The notes under the pieces are model-generated. The model saw only the letters and a program-made list of their open reading frames with translations, did no database searches and was not told the origin of the DNA. From positions 62,001-126,000 of the forward strand of contig MU266353.1 in assembly GCA_021014945.1 (NCBI GenBank): DNA of 64,000 bases, written 5' to 3'. The stretch is from Leucogyrophana mollusca (lineage: Eukaryota; Basidiomycota; Agaricomycetes; Boletales). A program made the translations under genes and the position numbers. This document shows positions 23,167 to 35,097 of this stretch, in pieces. Position 1 is the first letter of the stretch; each line of letters opens with the position of its first letter.

Positions 23167-24817
23167 GTTTTCTTTTTCGTGGTTTTTTGGAGTCTTCTGG
23201 AGATAGGAGCACTCATCGCATCACGGGTGTCAAGGGACATGAGGGAACACGTGGCGCTGGGATCTGCACTCTCTCGCCGGTTTGATTGGCGTGTATTACA
23301 GGACGCCCAACCCCAAACCCCGCCGCCGTGTCCGATCAACTCACCCCACCCCTCCACCCTCCTCAGCCGGTCCCTGCGCGTATTCGTTGCGCGGAAGCCT
23401 TGACCGGCGCGAGGCGATGCGCGCAAATAACGCCAGCGCCAGCGCGCAAATCCGGATCTCGAACACGAGGCGTGCAATCTTCAATGGAAGCACGCTATTT
23501 GGATATCATATCTAGGGGGCAAATGAACGAACGAACGAATGAATGAATGGACAGATGAGCGAATTCGAATTCGAATTCGAAGACGGAGAAGGATGGACGC
23601 CACGAGAGGAGAGGAAGCTCGGAATATCGTGGTTCGGTGTGGCAAGCCCATCAGCTTAGCCTAGTCTGGGCTCGGCCGCAGCAGTCTCAGTCATCGCCCG
23701 TCCCAGACTCCTTCCCGCCCTCATTCCACTTCACGTTATCCTCTTCTCGCCAGTTCACCGGGCCCCCTCCCCTCCGTCCACGCAGCATCATCAATCAATC
23801 AAATTATCAGAGCCCCGTCCGCCCAAAATGTCCTCCCCGCAGCCCGATACGGCACTATCTCCTAAATGCGCATACGCTACTCCCAAATGCGCAGATGCTA
23901 CTCCCATATACGCCTAGCCTACTGCGCACATGCCGCCCATATACGCACATGCCACCTACCCAAATCCACACATGCCATCCACCCAAATCCACACATGCCA
24001 CCACCCAAATCCACACATGCCACCCACCCAAATCTGCACATGCCGCTCCCCCCCAAATGCGTACATGCCGCTCTCACCCCCGATCGCTCCATCACTCCAC
24101 ATGGATACACACCCACATTCGTCTCGCTGTCTTCGATTCCTGGCCTTCGCCTTCTTCGGCTTCGGCTTATGGCCTTCGATCGGTGCGGTGCAATGCGGCA
24201 TTTCCTTTTTATTTGATTTCTAGTCCCGTTCCTCGATATTCAGTATTCAATCTCACTGCAACGTGATCCTTCCTTCCTTCCTTCCCTCTCCGTCCGTCCC
24301 CAGAATGGGCACGCATATACCTGGTCTGTGTCACATATGTATATCTTATCATCGTTCCATATTCGCTACATCGACTTCATCTTGTTGCACATACCCTCAT
24401 CTCGCTATTTGTATCGCTGTGATAACATGATTTCATTCGTTCACGTATACTGTACAAAGTAAAGTGGCAATTCTCAAGTAGCAATTGACATCGACGAGAC
24501 AACCAGGTGCAGGAGGACCCATTGCAAGAAACGGTAGCGTAGCGAGAGAATAAACACATAAAGCAGACCGAGTGGAGAAAATGAGAGTGAAGGAAATCGA
24601 TAAAGAACAGTGACGCGGTATTGATCGATTATTGTACAGTTTCAGTCAACGTAAGTAACATGGGTCGGGGGAGGCAAGATAAGTAGAAAGCGCAAGGAAC
24701 GGCGGGAGGGCGACACGCAAAACAAGAATCAAAAGAGAGGAAGAAAGAAGCGCATAATCAACCACTTTGACCCATTCCAAAAAGCACAAGCGCGAGGACG
24801 ACGTCGAATCATTTCAT
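23167..24817. other. Intergenic region with simple repeats
   Basis: No gene recognised. It contains GAACGAACGAACGAATGAATG near 23524, GAATTCGAATTCGAATTCG at 23562-23580, a minisatellite (see 23927-24070) and CCTTCCTTCCTTCCTTCC near 24270. The right part is presumably 3' UTR of the MADS gene. Confidence 0.5.
23927..24070. repeat. Minisatellite of ~22-24-bp units
   Basis: About six head-to-tail units resembling ACATGCCACCCACCCAAATC followed by CAC or TGC, with unit length and sequence drifting towards the right end. Period too short and units too divergent for CRISPR; an ordinary fungal minisatellite. Confidence 0.8.
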
Positions 24818-26241
24818 TCATCTCCTTCCATAATGTCCGCCCTGGCTGACCTGCTGGGGTGGCCAATGCGAGTGCTGCGCAGCAGCAGCCGCCAACCCAC
24901 CAAGCGGCTGTCCACCCTGTCCCCCAGGGCCTCCAGGACCGGGGTACGAGTACGCCCCAGGCGGGGGCATCATGTGCCCTCCATACATCCCAGGGTCCGT
25001 CGGGCTCCCCGCGTGCCCCTGGTGCGGGTGGTGTTGATGCGGCGCATACCCACCCGTCGGCGACGTATACTGCGGCGACTGCGGGACCTGCGTGTGCTGC
25101 TGCTGCGGGCTCGTCGGCGACCCCAGTTGTATCTGCGACGGCGGCGGGCCCTGCTGCGTTTGCGGGTGTTGTGGCGCTTGGGGAATAGACAATGGCGGGG
25201 GGATGGTGCTGTTGGCGGTCTGGGGCGACCCGGGGCCGCCGCCGCCTCCACCACGTCCCGAGGCGCCACCTGTGGTGGAGCCACGACGACGGCGTTTGTC
25301 GCCGGCAGTGGCTGAACGTCCACCATGGGAGACTTCGTCGTCACCTTCGTCGTCGCCGTCTTCCTTGGGTTGGGGCGGCCCGCCCGGGATGGAGAGGCCC
25401 CCGGGGAGATTGGTAGTAGCCGGGCCTGGCATCGACATCGGCCCTGACGCACGTCCTAGCGGAGCGCCGACGGGTAACGAAGAGGGGAGGGAGCCGTGAG
25501 GGGCATTGAGACAAGCTTGGATTAGATTTTTGCCTTCAGGCTGGGTGACGAGCGGCTGCAATTTAGCAGTTGTAAACGTATACACCAGCCCCGTTTCGGA
25601 CACGACAAGAAGCAGGACCTGAGTACCGGTTAGGGTAGACAGTTCGTACGCCTGATGGGGGAGAATGTATTAGCTAAGCGATGTGCGAATACATTGGACA
25701 GTACGCGTATACCTTTTTCATTATGCCTGCGAAAGGAATGCCAACATATTGAGCATTCTGGAGGGAAGGGGGAGAGAGAACACGGATCGCGCGTACCAGC
25801 TTTCCTTTTGGAGAACGTAATGTGACGTCTCGATTTATCCTGAATAAATTCGATCTTGATCTTTCGTCTTCCGGCCTTCTTCTCGCTCTTTGGTTTCTCC
25901 TCATCATCATCATCGTCGCCCCCGCTCTCTGCCGCGTCGTGGTCGTTTATGAAGCCGTCGTCTGGGACGCCGGGCTGGGGACCGGGGCCGGGGGGGAGGT
26001 GGGACTGGGGCGGCTGCTGCTGGAGCTGGGCGGGCTGTGGTTGCGAGGGATCCGCCACAGCAGGATTTGCCATGTCGAGGCCCGTGCGCTGGCGCTTACG
26101 CATCGTTGGGGAAGAGGAGACGGGGTCGTCTGGAGCGGTGTGGCCGGAAAGGGAAGGCTGCTGGCTGTGATGGGCCGCGGCGTTAGAATACGGATAAGAT
26201 GGTGAGTTGCTGGTTCCAGATGGCGGACGGCGATAGTCCAT
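24818..26241 (-). CDS. SRF/MCM1-type MADS-box transcription factor
   Basis: Three exons: 26241-25797, a 14-nt micro-exon 25726-25713 and 25651-24818, giving 430 residues in phase. After a disordered N-terminus and an acidic run (GGDDDDDEEKPKSEKK) comes the MADS box at roughly residues 125-185: GRRKIKIEFIQDKSRRHITF, SKRKAGIMKKAYELSTLTGT, QVLLLVVSETGLVYTFTTAK. This is the SRF/MCM1 class, which binds CArG-type elements as a dimer and recruits cofactors such as homeodomain or HMG partners. The C-terminus is rich in glycine, proline and glutamine and probably serves as an activation domain. The micro-exon encodes part of the DNA-contacting helix (GIMKK). Likely the general MCM1 orthologue of this fungus, active in mating and cell-cycle control by family knowledge. 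Confidence 0.95.
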
Positions 26242-26968
26242 ATATGTGGGATTACCCTTTTGTGTGAGCTCAATGGGTGGCGACGACGAGCACGGGGGGC
26301 TGGCGGGGGCGTGCGGCGGGGTGGAGGCTAAAGTACGAGCCTGGGGGGCCGTGCGCGACGATGAGCGCGAGCTAGATCGGTGTCAGCGACGGCGTCCTTA
26401 AAAGGAATCGCTGAAGTTGGAAGGAGGTGGAAAAGGGAGGGAGTTGTCAACACCGTGTGTGCTGTCTCAGTCTGGACGATCAAAAAAAGACGACTCGTTG
26501 TGTTTGTTTGTTTGGTAAATACAGACTCCGACGCCAGGCACCGGATGTGACTGGGCCCATGTCTGCTTCCGTACTCACCGCTCCCACGATGCCCGCTTCC
26601 GTAACACACCATCCCTTATTTGGTAGCATTGCCTCGTGGCAGGGCGCGAATCTTCACGCCACATGTCACCGCTCCCATCCCATCACCCAATCACATCCAT
26701 CGATTGCAGAAAGCACTTTCAAAACAAAACATTATACAGCAACTCAAAGCAAGCAAGCACTCGTCTACAGTCGTATCGGTCACAGATCGTCATCGTCATC
26801 ATCCTCCAGAAGCGTGCTTCTGTGGCGCGAAGCGCTCTTGTCCTTTTCCCTCGTTCAATTTTGACATTTGAGACCGGGGCTTCCATTTCAGGGTCTTCTT
26901 CATCATCTCCTCCTTGACGCGCAGGTCCTTGTGTCGCTCGCTAGCTTGGTAGGTGGCCATGACGCTCA
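26242..26968. other. Region between MADS gene start and Red1-like gene end
   Basis: Holds the upstream region of the MADS gene and the 3' flank of the Red1-like gene; both genes lie on the minus strand. No additional coding sequence is supported. Confidence 0.45.
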
Positions 26969-29900
26969 TCAAGCGACGGTTATACCAAGCCCATAAAGGG
27001 CCTCCCGAACGCGTTCATCAATGTCTTTGATGCCGCCGCCTCGTAACCGTACGCCCTCAAGCGCAATCTCGATGGCGCGCACGTCGCACCGCCCACACCA
27101 TGGGTGCGGCAGTGCTCCGTGCACATACGCCGCGATATCCGAGTCTGCATCACCACACCCCAGACAGCATCAGCTGGCTCAAACACCCGAGATCCCTATC
27201 ACGACGCACCACTCGGTTCGCTCGCTATTCGGGATAGATGCAGATCTGTGCAGTCCCTGTCGCGGCAAACGCCTCCCCCGGGCACCTCGTACTGGCACAC
27301 CCGTCGACCGGTGTCGCCCGCGGTGAGCTGTCCGAGGGCACGTTGCAGGGAGGCTTGCTTGAGCGGTTTGAGGTCTGGAAGAGAAACGGGGAGAGAAGAG
27401 AGGTGAGAGGAAGAAGGGGGATGGTAGGTAAGCGGACGGTGCGAGGACGTAGGTACACTAGGTACGACTGTACTGTCACTAGAGAACGAAGACGAGCCCA
27501 TTAACGGAGTCGATCGAAGTAGAGGATAGACCGCAAAAGGAGAGTCGTAGGTGGCGAAGCTTGGCGATTGTGAGGCCTGCGGGATCGAAAAATGAAACCA
27601 GTAACATCAGCACCGATAAGACACAGTAGGCCACACGACCTCGGATGGACAAGATCATTTGGACACGCACCTGCGCCGACGACGATGCACCGGCCTCATC
27701 GGCGGCTGGAGTGCTTGGCGGGTGGCTTGGCTGTGGCGTTGAGGGGACCTGCAAGCGAACAGGAAAGGGGGAGAAGAAAGAAGAAAACAAAAGACGCGCG
27801 AGTCAGGAAAGGGGAATTGAAAGCAGGAAGATACGAGGAAAGGGATCCTTGCCGCTTGTTCTGAGAGCGCCTCTCCGGTGATCGTGAGCCCTAGTAAGCG
27901 CGAGGTTGATTGTGGAGTAGAACAAGATACGATGGGAAAAGATACAGGGAAGAAAGGAAAACGGGTAAGTGTTAACCGGGAGGGGTGGCAGATGAGGACG
28001 CCGGAGAGGATAAATAGGGAAACTCGCCTTGTTCATCATATCCAGCGTCAGGATCTTCAGTGGGCACCGCGCGGCCTACACCGATCGACCACGAGCCAAG
28101 AAGACAGTCGCCACCGAGAAGAAGCAGACAAAAAATGTGAAAAGAAGATAAACCAAGGATCGAAAAGGAAGGTGTTGTGAAAACAAGAAAGCGAGCGGCA
28201 ATATCGACAGACAGGGGGAAAAGCAAAAGAAAGGCAATCAGCCGACTGTCGGACTGGCTAAGAACCGGGAGAGAGAACCGATGGTGGGTGTCGCTCCTAC
28301 AGACACGTCACTTCCGCCTGTGTTCTGCGCGATCGAGGGGATGGGAGCGCTCGTCGAGTTGTCGGCCGTTTGGTGGTGCGCGTGTGCTTCACCTGTAGAC
28401 CCGGGTTGAGTCAGCGGGTTCGATGCGAGTTGGCCGTACCCGTGAAAATAAAATAAATGAAACAGGGGCAGGTGGCGAATCGAAGCTGGAGGCACAGGAA
28501 CAACCTCGGGCGTCAAAAGACCCAACCCTGACAACAAAAGGGATGCAAAAGTTCTTCCGCGTTCAAAAATAGCCACCCATGAGCCGTAAGCAGGGTCCGG
28601 TGAATGGGAACACGAGGATGGAGAAGATACGAAGCCAACAAAAGCTTATTGGACAGGAGATTGGACGAACCATGAGCATCTCCCATGGAGGCGCCTTCTT
28701 CGGCACCGTGGGGCATTTGATCGGTATTACTGGCATCCGAAGACTGGCGCGAGGACGCGGTTGATGACGAATCGTGATTGTATGTTGGACTTGCGTCATC
28801 GGCTTCATTCTTGATCGATATTGGCGTTGAGGTGGAAGCGACTAGTGGGCTGCGGGCCTGGTCCATTGAAGCGCTGGCTTCTGCTGCGTGGGGAATCGAT
28901 AGCGTAGGCGTCGACTTCCCGGACATCTGGAGGCGTGGCGATGAGTAAATCAGGCTGACGTGCTTGAAAGATAACAAAACTTACTGCAGCCAACTTCTTT
29001 TGCCGGGTTTCTTCTCGCTGCGCGATCAGTTGGCGTAACAGATTGATCTCCTGCTCCTTTTCAAGAAGTGCCGCGGGGGACTGCGCCCCTAAACTTCCTG
29101 ATCCATTTACGGACTGTGGGGTCGTCGCTCGGCCACCGAACCCAGTAAATGCGGACGTGGGTGTTCCACCGCCATTTCTGCGCAGAGGCGCAGAGCCAAG
29201 CTGCGGAGAGTACCTGTGGCCGCTAGATCCTTCTCCATCGACCGCATACTCCCCACCATCCCTGTCCCCATCATCCTCGCTGTCACTCAAATCAATGACA
29301 CAACGCCGCATCCCGCTGACGCTCGCAAAACTCCCCGTCTTTCTCCGAGCCAGCGGGTTCAAATACCCAAACCCGCCATTGGAGTGCCCATTGCTCGCAT
29401 GATTGCGGGATGGACCTGAGGCGTTATCGAAATCGACGAAGTCGGCTGCGACGGGCCGTTTCGTCCCCCTGCGCTGGGGATAGTGGCTATCCACATCAAA
29501 ATCCACCCGGGGGCTCTCGTAGGAAGAGAATGATGGCCCACCCACATCACTTACGTCAGGAGGTGTGGCAAGTGTGATGGAGTCCCTGTTGGTGGTTGAT
29601 GACGCTGCATCAGGGAACACTGCAGAATTCTGATTTGACCCGATCGTATCGGAGAGTGGGTCCGTGCGAATGGAAACATCCGGGTCCACGTAGGAAGAGA
29701 AAGATTGCACAGAAAGACGGCCACGGAGTGCGCGTGAGTCATCCTCGTTGGCAACAAAACCGGGGATCTCATCAACATCCATACCATCGGGACTCATGAA
29801 GCGTGCCGCCCGTATCGATGCGACACCTTCACTTCTATCCATGTCAATGTCGGATACGGGCTCTATGGTCTTTAAGAAATCGTCCACAGTTTCATCCGGG

Positions 29901-31224
29901 ACGAGCGAGGCCGCGGTGGCTTTAGAGCGTGATGGCCCGCCGCCTGTATGATCATTCCCAGTATCTGATTGCTTGACTTTGCGCGACGCGATAACAGCCT
30001 TGCGCGCCAGGAGCTCTTGGCGCCTCTGTTGCTCGATCATGAGCAGAGAGGGCGAAGAACCGGACGATGGAGAAGGCTCCGAAGGGGAATCGGGGGGCTG
30101 ATGAAGCGAATGTGTATGATCAGAATGGTGACCATTGGTAAATGAGCCCTTATCAGTGCGAGCAAACGGAAGCCGAGCTGCTGCCATGGGACTGCTCGGT
30201 TCACCGTGAACTGGAACGGTAGAAGGTGGAGGCATGGACAACGAATTTGAGCGGTGTGAACGGGTCGACATGGATGGAGAAGCTGGGATGGCGGCCCGCA
30301 TTTCTGGTGTTGGGTATGGTATAATTCCATTGGTATCGATGTTGGAAGGGAGACGAAGATTCAGCTCGGTGAAGACGTAGTATATGACCTGCCGGCTGAG
30401 CCCGCAGTCAACAAGATATTCGGGCAGAACACCCCAGCCGAGGAGATCCAACACGATATCTTTTGCTGTATTGTACTCTCCCTCAGTCACTAGAGTAGAA
30501 TAAAACCGTTGGTCAGCCGTCGTCATTAATGAAGAATATTTCACGAACTGGCCAGCCCTGGCCTGACATGATTAGCATCAAGTCTGTAGGTAGGGGTCTC
30601 AAGTATAAATGCTTCTGAGGCAGAAGAACGGGCAGAAGTGCGTTCGGGAGAAGGTCCGGGATTTACAGCGGTGAGGTCCAGATGGGAGTTTGGTGCCAGT
30701 GCGGTCTTGCCCCCCGCAGGTGAGACAGTGATAATAGGAGCGGGTTTGAGTGCGTCTTGTGACGAGGCTGGCCTCTGAGATTTCTTTGGTGGTGTCGCCG
30801 ACCGTTGCTGGGGTGGTGGTGCTGGTGGTGGAGTGCCTTCGGTATCGCTGATCTCACCTTCCTCTCGAATCTGGCCATCCTCGAATTCGGGCTTAGGCGC
30901 TTGTGTTGGTGGTGTCATCTTTTCCGCAACAGTGGGAGGGTTCGCTGTTAATGGAGGCACAGAGAGAGGGCCAGTATCTTCTTGGCCGTAGTCTAGTTGC
31001 ATTGTCGGTTCAGGATGGGGCCGAGGTGGAAGGGTGTCGGCGACAACTTTGCGACGTTTCCGCGACCTGAGTGCAAGAGCCCGCAAGGAAGAAGCTGGAT
31101 CGGCAGACGCAGTTGCTGAGGAGCCAGAGTCCGCCTGTGCTGGTTTTTCGTCTACGTCCATCGCAAAATGATTTGTGCTAGTAGAAGCCTGAGGGAACGC
31201 AGCAAAATCTGGAATGTCTGACAT
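26969..31224 (-). CDS. Red1/ZFC3H1-like zinc-finger protein (nuclear RNA surveillance)
   Basis: Large minus-strand gene assembled in nine in-phase exons: 31224-30667, 30562-28985, 28926-28671, 28527-28279, 28075-27977, 27890-27835, 27748-27671, 27576-27210, 27144-26969, giving 1138 residues. Key evidence is the C-terminal putative zinc finger CQYEVPGGGVCRDRDCTDLH (Cys-Cys-Cys-His), the diagnostic zf-C3H1 motif of Red1 and ZFC3H1. It is preceded by FATYDSPFAVYPLLR and followed by IAAYVHGALPHPW. The N-terminal third is disordered and acidic, followed by a conserved block (KDIVLDLLGWGVLPEYLVDC) and a short coiled coil (EKEQEINLLRQLIAQREE). By family knowledge Red1 scaffolds the MTREC/PAXT-type complex, linking Mtl1/MTR4 helicase to the nuclear exosome. 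Splice sites of exons 4-6 use weaker donors (GTTCGT, GTTCTC, GTTAAC) and are the least certain part. Confidence 0.85.
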
Positions 31225-31663
31225 GGGCCGAAAATCGTTGCAAACTGTAGTCCTTTTGCTCGGCGGACAAAACCAGGCTATCCAAGAAGAAAAAGAAAAG
31301 AAAATATGGGGTCCCAAGTTATGAGTTTGACTTGGGTTGAGATGATGGAGGAATGTCGCTGAGAACAAGAAGCGGGACGACTGAGATCGTTGGGTCCACC
31401 TATACTCTGCAATTTGGACACACGCACGGACCCCACGATCACCGCAACACTTTGCTCTTTGCTCACCCTACAATGCTCTGCTCTACGAAACCCAGCAGAT
31501 TATTATCCTCATATATTACCAGTATCACTATAGCAATTAACCATTGCAAGGCTTGCTATAGGCACAGCGACATGGCTGTCCGGCTTGCAGGCCCATGGGT
31601 GACTAAGCAGACAGTCTCTCTCCCTCTAACCATTTAGATTACAAGTGAATTCAGCTGAGTGGA
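31225..31663. promoter_or_regulatory. Bidirectional promoter, Red1-like / G-patch genes
   Basis: A 439-bp region separating two divergent start codons. It is AT-richer than the flanking coding sequence and holds no gene. Shared regulation of two RNA-processing proteins is an inference. Confidence 0.5.
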
Positions 31664-32788
31664 ATGGCTACGGTCACTCACTACATACGCTCGCACTACG
31701 ATCCGAAAGATCGCGAAAGACTAGAGCGCGAGACAGGCCAAATCCCAGACGAAGAATCAGATCCCTGGCAGACTGAATCTTCCCTGTCATCCCACCGCCG
31801 CCTTGTCCCACCTCCAGCCTTCGTACCTGCGACTCTGCCCTACGACGAGTGGGGCCGAGGTACTACTCCTGAGACACGAAGAAGCATACCCCAGAACCCA
31901 CCCGAGGCCGACCTCGCGGCGTGGTACAGGTCCCTGACCGCCGCCAGTGAGCGCTCGCCCCAGAATGACTCCAATCCACCTCAGAGACCCTCCAGTGCTC
32001 CAGCAACCGGTCCAAAACCGCGCGCCGAAGCCACCACGAAGAACAACTGGTTCATCAAGCGAGTGCTCCAGTCCGAGCCGTCCACCGCACCGAGCACACC
32101 GCCGCCCTCGCTTGCGGACATCCTCGCTCGCGATCCGCCTCCGCTGCCTTCTGAACCGCAGTACGTCCCGCCCGTGTGGCTGGCGATCGGGCCGTCGAAT
32201 AGAGGCTTTGGCATGCTCCAACGGAGCGGATGGAATGAAGGAGAGGGCCTGGGTGCGCATATTCATCGGTCTCGGGACTATCAATTGGGTGTCGAGATCG
32301 AGGAGACAAAGCCTCGCATAAAGCCCACCAGAACACAAAGCACACTGACTGCAGCAATGTCAGATGGGAATGTTGACTCTGACGTCGAGGAGCTACGGAA
32401 AGTGGACATCATTGATCTCACCCTCTCCGATTCTGACGGCGACTCCGATGACGATGCATTCCCTCAAGTCTCCCCCCCACCCGCACAGGGGTCCATCAAT
32501 GGACCTTCTCGCGAACCGCACGCTCAGAAGTCCCTCCTGACGCCGCTCCCCACCGTCTTGAAATCCGACCGCCTCGGCATTGGCCTGAAAGCCAAGACTG
32601 AGGGACCTTACAAGGCCTCCAAGAAACGCGTAACGCACAATGCGGCTGCACTGGCAGCCCATATTAAATCGGCGGAAGAAATGAGGAGGAAGAAAGCAGA
32701 GGTTGGGAGAGGCAGGCGGGGCTTCGCCAAGGCGCGGAAAAGGGAAGAGGAGTCTCGGAAACAAATGCTAGCATACCTCAACGAGTGA
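31664..32788 (+). CDS. G-patch domain protein
   Basis: Intronless gene of 374 residues. The G-patch lies in the middle: NRGFGMLQRSGWNEGEGLGAH shows the glycine pattern GFGMLxxxGWxEGxGLG. A shorter C-terminal element (DRLGIGLKAK) and a basic lysine/arginine-rich tail ending in KQMLAYLNE resemble GPANK1-type proteins. Ankyrin repeats are not evident. G-patch proteins bind and activate DEAH-box RNA helicases in splicing and ribosome biogenesis; the helicase partner is not known. It is divergently paired with the Red1-like gene. A single-exon structure is unusual in this intron-rich window. Confidence 0.9.
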   Translation: MATVTHYIRSHYDPKDRERLERETGQIPDEESDPWQTESSLSSHRRLVPPPAFVPATLPYDEWGRGTTPETRRSIPQNPPEADLAAWYRSLTAASERSPQNDSNPPQRPSSAPATGPKPRAEATTKNNWFIKRVLQSEPSTAPSTPPPSLADILARDPPPLPSEPQYVPPVWLAIGPSNRGFGMLQRSGWNEGEGLGAHIHRSRDYQLGVEIEETKPRIKPTRTQSTLTAAMSDGNVDSDVEELRKVDIIDLTLSDSDGDSDDDAFPQVSPPPAQGSINGPSREPHAQKSLLTPLPTVLKSDRLGIGLKAKTEGPYKASKKRVTHNAAALAAHIKSAEEMRRKKAEVGRGRRGFAKARKREEESRKQMLAYLNE

Positions 32789-33104
32789 CCTCAACTCTAA
32801 CCAATCGCGGATCCATTCGTGTATTGATTTCGGGTGTGTTATGTCAAGTTGTCAGGAGTTTCGAGAAATCTACTTGAATACATCCAGAGCGCAGAGTAAT
32901 CCGATAAGTAACAGCCAATTAAAGTCGTGATGAGCAGCCCAGTCATAAAAAGCGCACAATTCGTGCATGAATGCAAATACATATACAGCAGAGCAGAAGA
33001 AAATGCAAGAGGAATGCTTGTGCTTATACTTATACTACCTTCATCCATCCATTCATCCAAAAACAGGGTCTATCCAATATATCACACCATGAAGTTGGTC
33101 GAGC

Positions 33105-35097
33105 CTAGGGCAAAACCGGTTCACCCCATACCCCCTTTGCGGGCTCACACCGCACGTCGCGGACGTACATCCGCAGCCACTGAACCATCTCCTTGCTAAT
33201 CTGATGGCAGCGCGTAACGTCGATCGAGGCGATGCGGTTTGGGCCGGGAACTGGGGTACTAGGTCGCGCGACGGTGAGCGCGTGTATATGGGCAGAGGCG
33301 GAGGCAGTCGATGCGCGTCCGGGGGGCGACATTATCGACGAGCGCGGCGCGGATGCAGATGAAAGAGTCAAGGCAGATGATACAGACGATGCGAATGCGT
33401 GACGGGAAGCTGATGATGGGGGTGTTGGCGACCGTCCGCCTAGACGAGATTCGATGAGCCCACGGAGGGAGTCCCATTCCAGCGCCGTACATCCGTCCAG
33501 GTTCAGGCGTTCCAGCTTGGGCAGGATCCAAGGATGGGCAACAGGTGGTGCGGAGAGATTCTGCACGATACGGGAACTGAGTTAGGAATCAGCGAAGACA
33601 GAAACCTATGCGAGGGCGTACCTTCAACGAGAAACATGATACGTCCTCCACATCAATCAACTCGAGGGTCTCCACGGACGTAAGGCGCCTCAGAAGATTG
33701 ACGAACTTCTGCTCATTGAAGAAGCTGCTCTCGATGCGCAGATAACGGAGAGGGAGGGAGGTCAGGCTCTGTTGTCTCAGGTGCTCGAGTACGGGCGTGA
33801 GATTGTCGAGGTAACAGAAATCGAGGCTCTCGAGGGCGGGGAAAGAAATCTGGCTCAGCAGCATCCGCGTGCGCATGATTCCGGCGTAATAGAACGATGC
33901 TTTCGTGAGGCGGGGAAGTCTTACAACCTTCGTCGCCCCGAACTCTTGCTCGAGGGAGACGCATGACTCGGGGTCAACGTCCGACATGTTGCGCACCGCG
34001 AACTCCTCGAGGTTCGGACACCCCCGAAGAACATCGAGGAGGGTGTCAACAGATGGGGAGAACCCATTCCAGTACCCTCCCAACTGCAGCACACGCAAGC
34101 CCGATATGACGCTCTTGTCCCAGCCAAAATTGAAAGAAGTAAACGAGCACGAGCGCAGTCGCGGCGTGCGTCCGTTGAACAACGGGAGACACGGGCTCGA
34201 ATAGTGGTCCTCCTGCATCGAGTGGAAGATGCGGATAGAGAGAGATTCGAGGAGCGGTGCGTCCTCCCTGCAGCGCAGGAGCGCCGCGTGAGCCTGAGGG
34301 CGGCTGGGCACGCTAAGGCGGAAAGAGCGGGCGCGCCAAAGGGCGGGCCGGATGAGGTCCATCGCGTGGACGATGCTCTCCGTGATCCCGCTCGTGTTCT
34401 CTACACGCGGGCTGAAGTTGATGGTGATGTCGAGCGGGACGGATTTCGAGCGCGTAAGGCGCCTGTGCGCCTTCTCGAGGGAGTCGTGGGGCCCAACAGT
34501 AATAGTTGCCCAGAGCTCAGGACTGTTAATTGCGACATCCTTCCAATAGCGACACACCAGCATCAAAGTGGAGACTAGGAGCGGATCGTCGTCTCCCATG
34601 CCGCACACGCCCACTACGAATATCGACGAGAGTAATTCTTCGGGGAGACGATATATGGGAGATTGCGAGCGCACGACCTGGTCGAGATGTGTCTCTAGTT
34701 CCTCCCTCTGGCTCAGCAGCGATGCCATCTGCGTGTCCAATGAATCCAGCGCCTCTCTCAAGTGGGAGACGTCCGGCATTGCTCGCGCGAGACCTTGTTC
34801 GCGACTGCGGCGCATCAATGAAAGGTCGGAGGCGCTGATAGGGCGATCGGCAGAACGGGGGAGAACGGACGAACTTTGGATAAAGCCGGCGATGCACTGT
34901 GATCCAGCAGGTGTTGATATGAAATGGATAGCTTCGTACGGAGGGGGAGGAGATGATGGTGATTCGGATGTTGAGGACACCAAGCTCGATGGCCTCGACA
35001 AGAAAGAAGAAGTGACCTCGGGGAACTTTGAAGCACGACGGCTGAGGAGTATTGCTGTATCATCGCGAGCAGAGCGGGACAAAGAAGGCCACTGCAT
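33105..35097 (-). CDS. F-box protein with leucine-rich-like C-terminal region
   Basis: Two exons, 35097-33622 and 33560-33105, joined in phase with a TCCTAAC branch site, 643 residues. A coiled-coil segment (LREALDSLDTQMASLLSQRE) precedes the F-box-like motif IYRLPEELLSSIFVVG and VCRYWKDVAINSPELWATI, the standard arrangement of the large basidiomycete F-box family. The C-terminal half carries irregular leucine-rich segments (LRVLQLGG, LEEFAVRNM, LESLDFCYLD, LERLNLDGC). Expected role is substrate recognition in an SCF (Skp1-cullin-F-box) ubiquitin ligase; target unknown. A serine-rich low-complexity stretch sits between the last two leucine-rich segments. Confidence 0.88.

Noticed and set aside
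23927..24070. CRISPR-like array
   Set aside because: Unit length ~22-24 bp, no unique spacers, units drift in sequence; eukaryotic context. It is a minisatellite.
24859..25499. Plus-strand frames over the MADS gene
   Set aside because: Mirror images of the glycine/proline/glutamine-rich C-terminus of the MADS protein.
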